A program made the translations under genes and the position numbers. This document shows, in pieces, positions 32,763-34,760 of a stretch of 34,760 nt of DNA (within the stretch, counting starts at the first letter, position 1; each line of letters starts with the position of its first letter). The stretch is from Methylophilaceae bacterium (GTDB lineage: Bacteria > Pseudomonadota > Gammaproteobacteria > Burkholderiales > Methylophilaceae). The notes below the pieces were generated by a model. The model was not told where the DNA came from, made no database searches, and was given only the letters and a program-made list of their open reading frames with translations. The DNA lies in contig SPJO01000151.1 in assembly GCA_006844635.1 (NCBI GenBank), positions 1-34,760 of the forward strand, in the 5' to 3' direction.

Positions 32763-33146
32763 ATGATGACTGACCTAGAAGACTTACAAACAGAATTAGA
32801 AAGTTTGCTAGACCTTGATGCTGCGAATCAAACAGGCTGGGATGAGCCAGTGATTTGTCGCGTAGAGGTTGATTTGCCTGGTTGGTTAACGCAGCTGGCA
32901 GGCGGCAACGAGTGGGAAGTGTACAGCGAAAACGAAGATGAGAATTGTATGAGCTTCGCAATGCGTGAAAAAGTAGCACGACAATCTGCAAAAACTGCGG
33001 AAGTGACTTTGTATCATAATGGTTACGCCGTCGTAGATGTTGATGGCACACCTTTATTTGATGGAACGCTGACAACGGGCACCAGTGATTGTGCACATTT
33101 GAGTTATTACCATGCCAATAGTGGCGAGCCTGTGACACTTAACTAG
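32763..33146 (+). CDS. Hypothetical acidic protein
   Basis: A 127-residue soluble, acidic protein with no signal peptide. It starts MMTDLEDLQTELESLLDLD, a helical and very acidic N-terminus, then strands such as VICRVEVDLPGWL and a tail with GTSDCAHLSYYHANSGEP. AAAGGAATAA precedes the first ATG closely; the second ATG (32766) is equally possible. I do not recognise the family. It stands alone between divergent pilD and convergent ispB. Confidence 0.7.
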   Translation: MMTDLEDLQTELESLLDLDAANQTGWDEPVICRVEVDLPGWLTQLAGGNEWEVYSENEDENCMSFAMREKVARQSAKTAEVTLYHNGYAVVDVDGTPLFDGTLTTGTSDCAHLSYYHANSGEPVTLN

Positions 33147-33188
33147 TTGTGATGATTAGTTGGCGATGAGCCTGGCGTTGCGCGGTGT

Positions 33189-34160
33189 TTAGTATTGCCG
33201 TGCGACGGAGAACTCTGCCAGCTTGATGAGGGCTTCTTTATAGTCTGACGCAGGAAATGCAGTAATCGCGGCGCAGGCTTGATTGGCTTCCTGCTTGGCT
33301 AAGTCAAGGACGTAGGCTGAGGCATTAGTTTCAGCCACTGCCGTCAATACAGAGGACATATCATCTAGACCACCACGCTCAATGGCTTTTCGAATCACGG
33401 CTGCTTGGGATTTTGTGCCATGTTGAATGGCATAAAGCAATGGTAGGGTTGGCTTGCCTTCAGCTAAATCATCACCCAAATTTTTCCCAATTTTTTCTGC
33501 ATCACCATTTAAGTCAAGAACGTCGTCAACCAATTGGAAGGCGGTGCCTAAATGTTTGCCGTATAAAGCCAATGCTTCTTCGTCTTCGGTTGTGCTTTGG
33601 TCGCTAATGACTGCGCCTAGTCTTGCCGCTGCTTCAAACAGCTTAGCTGTTTTAAAGTGAATGACCTGTAAATAGGCTTCTGCCGTGATGTCAGCATTGT
33701 TTAAGTTGAGTAATTGCAACACCTCGCCTTCGGAGATGGTGTTGGTGGCATCTGACAAGACAGCCATAACCTCCATGTTCTGCAATGACACCATCATCTG
33801 AAAAGCGCGAGAGTAGAGGAAATCACCAACCAATACGCTAGCAGGGTTACCAAAAACATGGTTTGCTGTTTTTTTACCACGGCGAAGATCTGACTCGTCA
33901 ACAACATCGTCGTGTAATAAAGTCGCTGTATGGATAAACTCAATAATGGCTGCAAGCTGGTGTTGCTTTTCACCAATGGGGCCAAACAAACCGCTCGATA
34001 ACAATACGAGTGCTGGCCGCAAGCGTTTGCCTGCGCTGCCAGTGATATGTTCACCAATAGTATTGATAAGAGAGACTTCAGAACGTAGCGACTTGCGAAT
34101 CACGGCGTCTACGGCTTGCATGTCTTCTGAGATGTGGGATTGGAGTTGGTTTAAAGTCAC
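33189..34160 (-). CDS. ispB: Octaprenyl diphosphate synthase
   Basis: A 323-residue trans-prenyltransferase that makes the side chain of ubiquinone. The first Asp-rich motif is HDDVVDESDLRRG (Asp84, Asp85, Asp88), the second is LVDDVLDLNGD (Asp212, Asp213, Asp216); GSAGKRLRPAL (41-51) binds the substrate pyrophosphate. Start is GTG. It is divergent from rplU, as in many proteobacteria. The chain length is inferred from the family, not read from the sequence. Confidence 0.93.
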   Translation of the reverse strand: MTLNQLQSHISEDMQAVDAVIRKSLRSEVSLINTIGEHITGSAGKRLRPALVLLSSGLFGPIGEKQHQLAAIIEFIHTATLLHDDVVDESDLRRGKKTANHVFGNPASVLVGDFLYSRAFQMMVSLQNMEVMAVLSDATNTISEGEVLQLLNLNNADITAEAYLQVIHFKTAKLFEAAARLGAVISDQSTTEDEEALALYGKHLGTAFQLVDDVLDLNGDAEKIGKNLGDDLAEGKPTLPLLYAIQHGTKSQAAVIRKAIERGGLDDMSSVLTAVAETNASAYVLDLAKQEANQACAAITAFPASDYKEALIKLAEFSVARQY

Positions 34161-34199
34161 TTGCGTTATATTGTTTTGCGGAACATCAATAAAGCAGGC

Positions 34200-34208
34200 A
34201 TTTTAGCA
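34200..34208 (-). promoter_or_regulatory. Extended -10 element for ispB
   Basis: On the minus strand the bases read TGCTAAAAT, an extended -10 (TGnTAAAAT) 40 bases upstream of the ispB GTG. The -35 is poor, as often with extended -10 promoters. The element lies within an inverted repeat, GGCATT/AATGCC (34197-34215). Confidence 0.45.
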
Positions 34209-34264
34209 TAATGCCGCGTTGAAATTGTGTGCATATATTTATGTTGAAAAGTCGCATTTATCGT

Positions 34265-34292
34265 TTGCTTTGTTGCGTAATTTTAGTATAAT
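34265..34292 (+). promoter_or_regulatory. Sigma-70 promoter for rplU
   Basis: TTGCTT (34265-34270), a 16-base spacer and a perfect TATAAT (34287-34292) lie 37 bases before the rplU ATG. This is the best promoter in the window. Confidence 0.7.
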
Positions 34293-34329
34293 GCTCGATT
34301 CATTTGAACGTGTGAATCAAGGCAAAAAC

Positions 34330-34760
34330 ATGTACGCAGTTATTAAAACAGGTGGCAAACAGTATAAAGTTGCTGCTGGTGACTACCTTAAGGTAGAAAA
34401 ATTAGACGGTGAAGTAGGTAGCAAAGTAGTGATTGACAAAGTTGTCATGCTTGCTGATGGTGACGATGTAAAGATCGGTTCTCCATTAGTAGCTGGTGCA
34501 AAAGTGAATGCAACCGTACTTTCACATGGTAAAGGCGACAAGGTGATGATTTTTAAATTCAATCGCCGTAAGCACTATCGTAAGACGCAAGGCCATCGTC
34601 AAAGCTATACAGAAATTAAAATCGAAGATATTAATGGTAAAGGCGCTGCTAAAGCAGCTGCACCTAAAGCAGCGGCTAAAAAACCTGCCGCAGCCAAAGC
34701 TAAGCCTGCTGCAGCGAAGAAACCTGCTGCCACAGCTAAGCCAGCAGCTGCTAAGAAGCC
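34330..34760 (+). CDS. rplU: 50S ribosomal protein L21, 3' end cut, with Ala/Lys/Pro tail
   Basis: The first 143 residues are in the window and the frame is still open. Residues 1-103 are a standard L21 (MYAVIKTGGKQYKV; NRRKHYRKTQGHRQSYTEIKI), which in E. coli ends at 103. From residue 104 a tail of AAKAAAPK, KKPAAAKAK and similar repeats begins and continues past the edge. The tail is like that of histone H1-type proteins and should be disordered and strongly basic. rpmA normally follows. The tail could be a real extension; a frame error is unlikely because the repeat is in frame and unbroken. Confidence 0.95.
   Translation, partial: MYAVIKTGGKQYKVAAGDYLKVEKLDGEVGSKVVIDKVVMLADGDDVKIGSPLVAGAKVNATVLSHGKGDKVMIFKFNRRKHYRKTQGHRQSYTEIKIEDINGKGAAKAAAPKAAAKKPAAAKAKPAAAKKPAATAKPAAAKK

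Noticed and set aside
32665..33138. 157-codon minus-strand frame over the orphan gene 32763-33146
   Set aside because: The plus-strand frame has a close AAAGGAATAA and a sensible acidic protein; the minus frame is His/Cys/Ser-rich without domain pattern.
1..34760. Insertion sequences, prophage genes, CRISPR arrays, tRNA or rRNA genes
   Set aside because: I saw no transposase or integrase motifs, no regular short repeats with spacers, and no cloverleaf-like segments with a TTCRANYC arm.

Overview
The window (34,760 bases, both ends cut) looks like a chromosomal segment of a betaproteobacterium, most likely a methylotroph of the Methylophilaceae. That placement is an inference from the type of proteins, the moderate GC content and the housekeeping sets present (ribH-nusB; pilD-coaE-zapD-yacG; argJ-DUF815-mutT/thiE; ispB/rplU). 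No tRNA, rRNA, CRISPR array or insertion sequence was recognised.

Layout. Bases 1-2295 hold small envelope-type genes on the minus strand: two paralogous glycine-rich membrane proteins, one cut by the edge, flank a phytase-like esterase-domain protein and a DUF3592 protein. Bases 2296-2745 are gene-poor and carry three hairpins, one a convincing minus-strand terminator. Next comes the minus-strand phosphate-sensing operon phoB-phoR-lipoprotein, with a Pho-box-like site ahead of phoB, and a divergent OFA-family MFS transporter. ribH-nusB follow.

The most distinctive part is 8715-17109, seven plus-strand genes: acyl carrier protein, adenylating ligase, fold-type III PLP decarboxylase, MBOAT acyltransferase, and three tandem membrane-anchored SGNH-type proteins. 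The MBOAT-SGNH half has the logic of Dlt and alginate-acetylation systems, which load a carrier in the cytoplasm, move the group across the membrane and hand it to a surface glycan. The ligase and decarboxylase resemble those found beside exosortase A loci. I infer an undescribed or little-described surface-decoration system in which a carrier-loaded amino acid may be decarboxylated before export. Between the second and third SGNH genes lies the decayed 3' end of a further copy, so the array has expanded and contracted by recombination.

Downstream sit a PP2C phosphatase, an FHA protein and a GAF/HD-GYP protein (17235-20580), with no matching Ser/Thr kinase in view. Then on the minus strand come lpxH, cytoplasmic and periplasmic cyclophilins, an L,D-transpeptidase and a TPR protein that share a C-terminal NTF2-like domain. 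cysS, argJ, a DUF815 ATPase and a MutT-ThiE fusion run on the plus strand. A copper chaperone, yacG, zapD, coaE and pilD are on the minus strand. The window ends with a small orphan gene, ispB and the start of rplU, whose L21 protein carries a long Ala/Lys/Pro tail.
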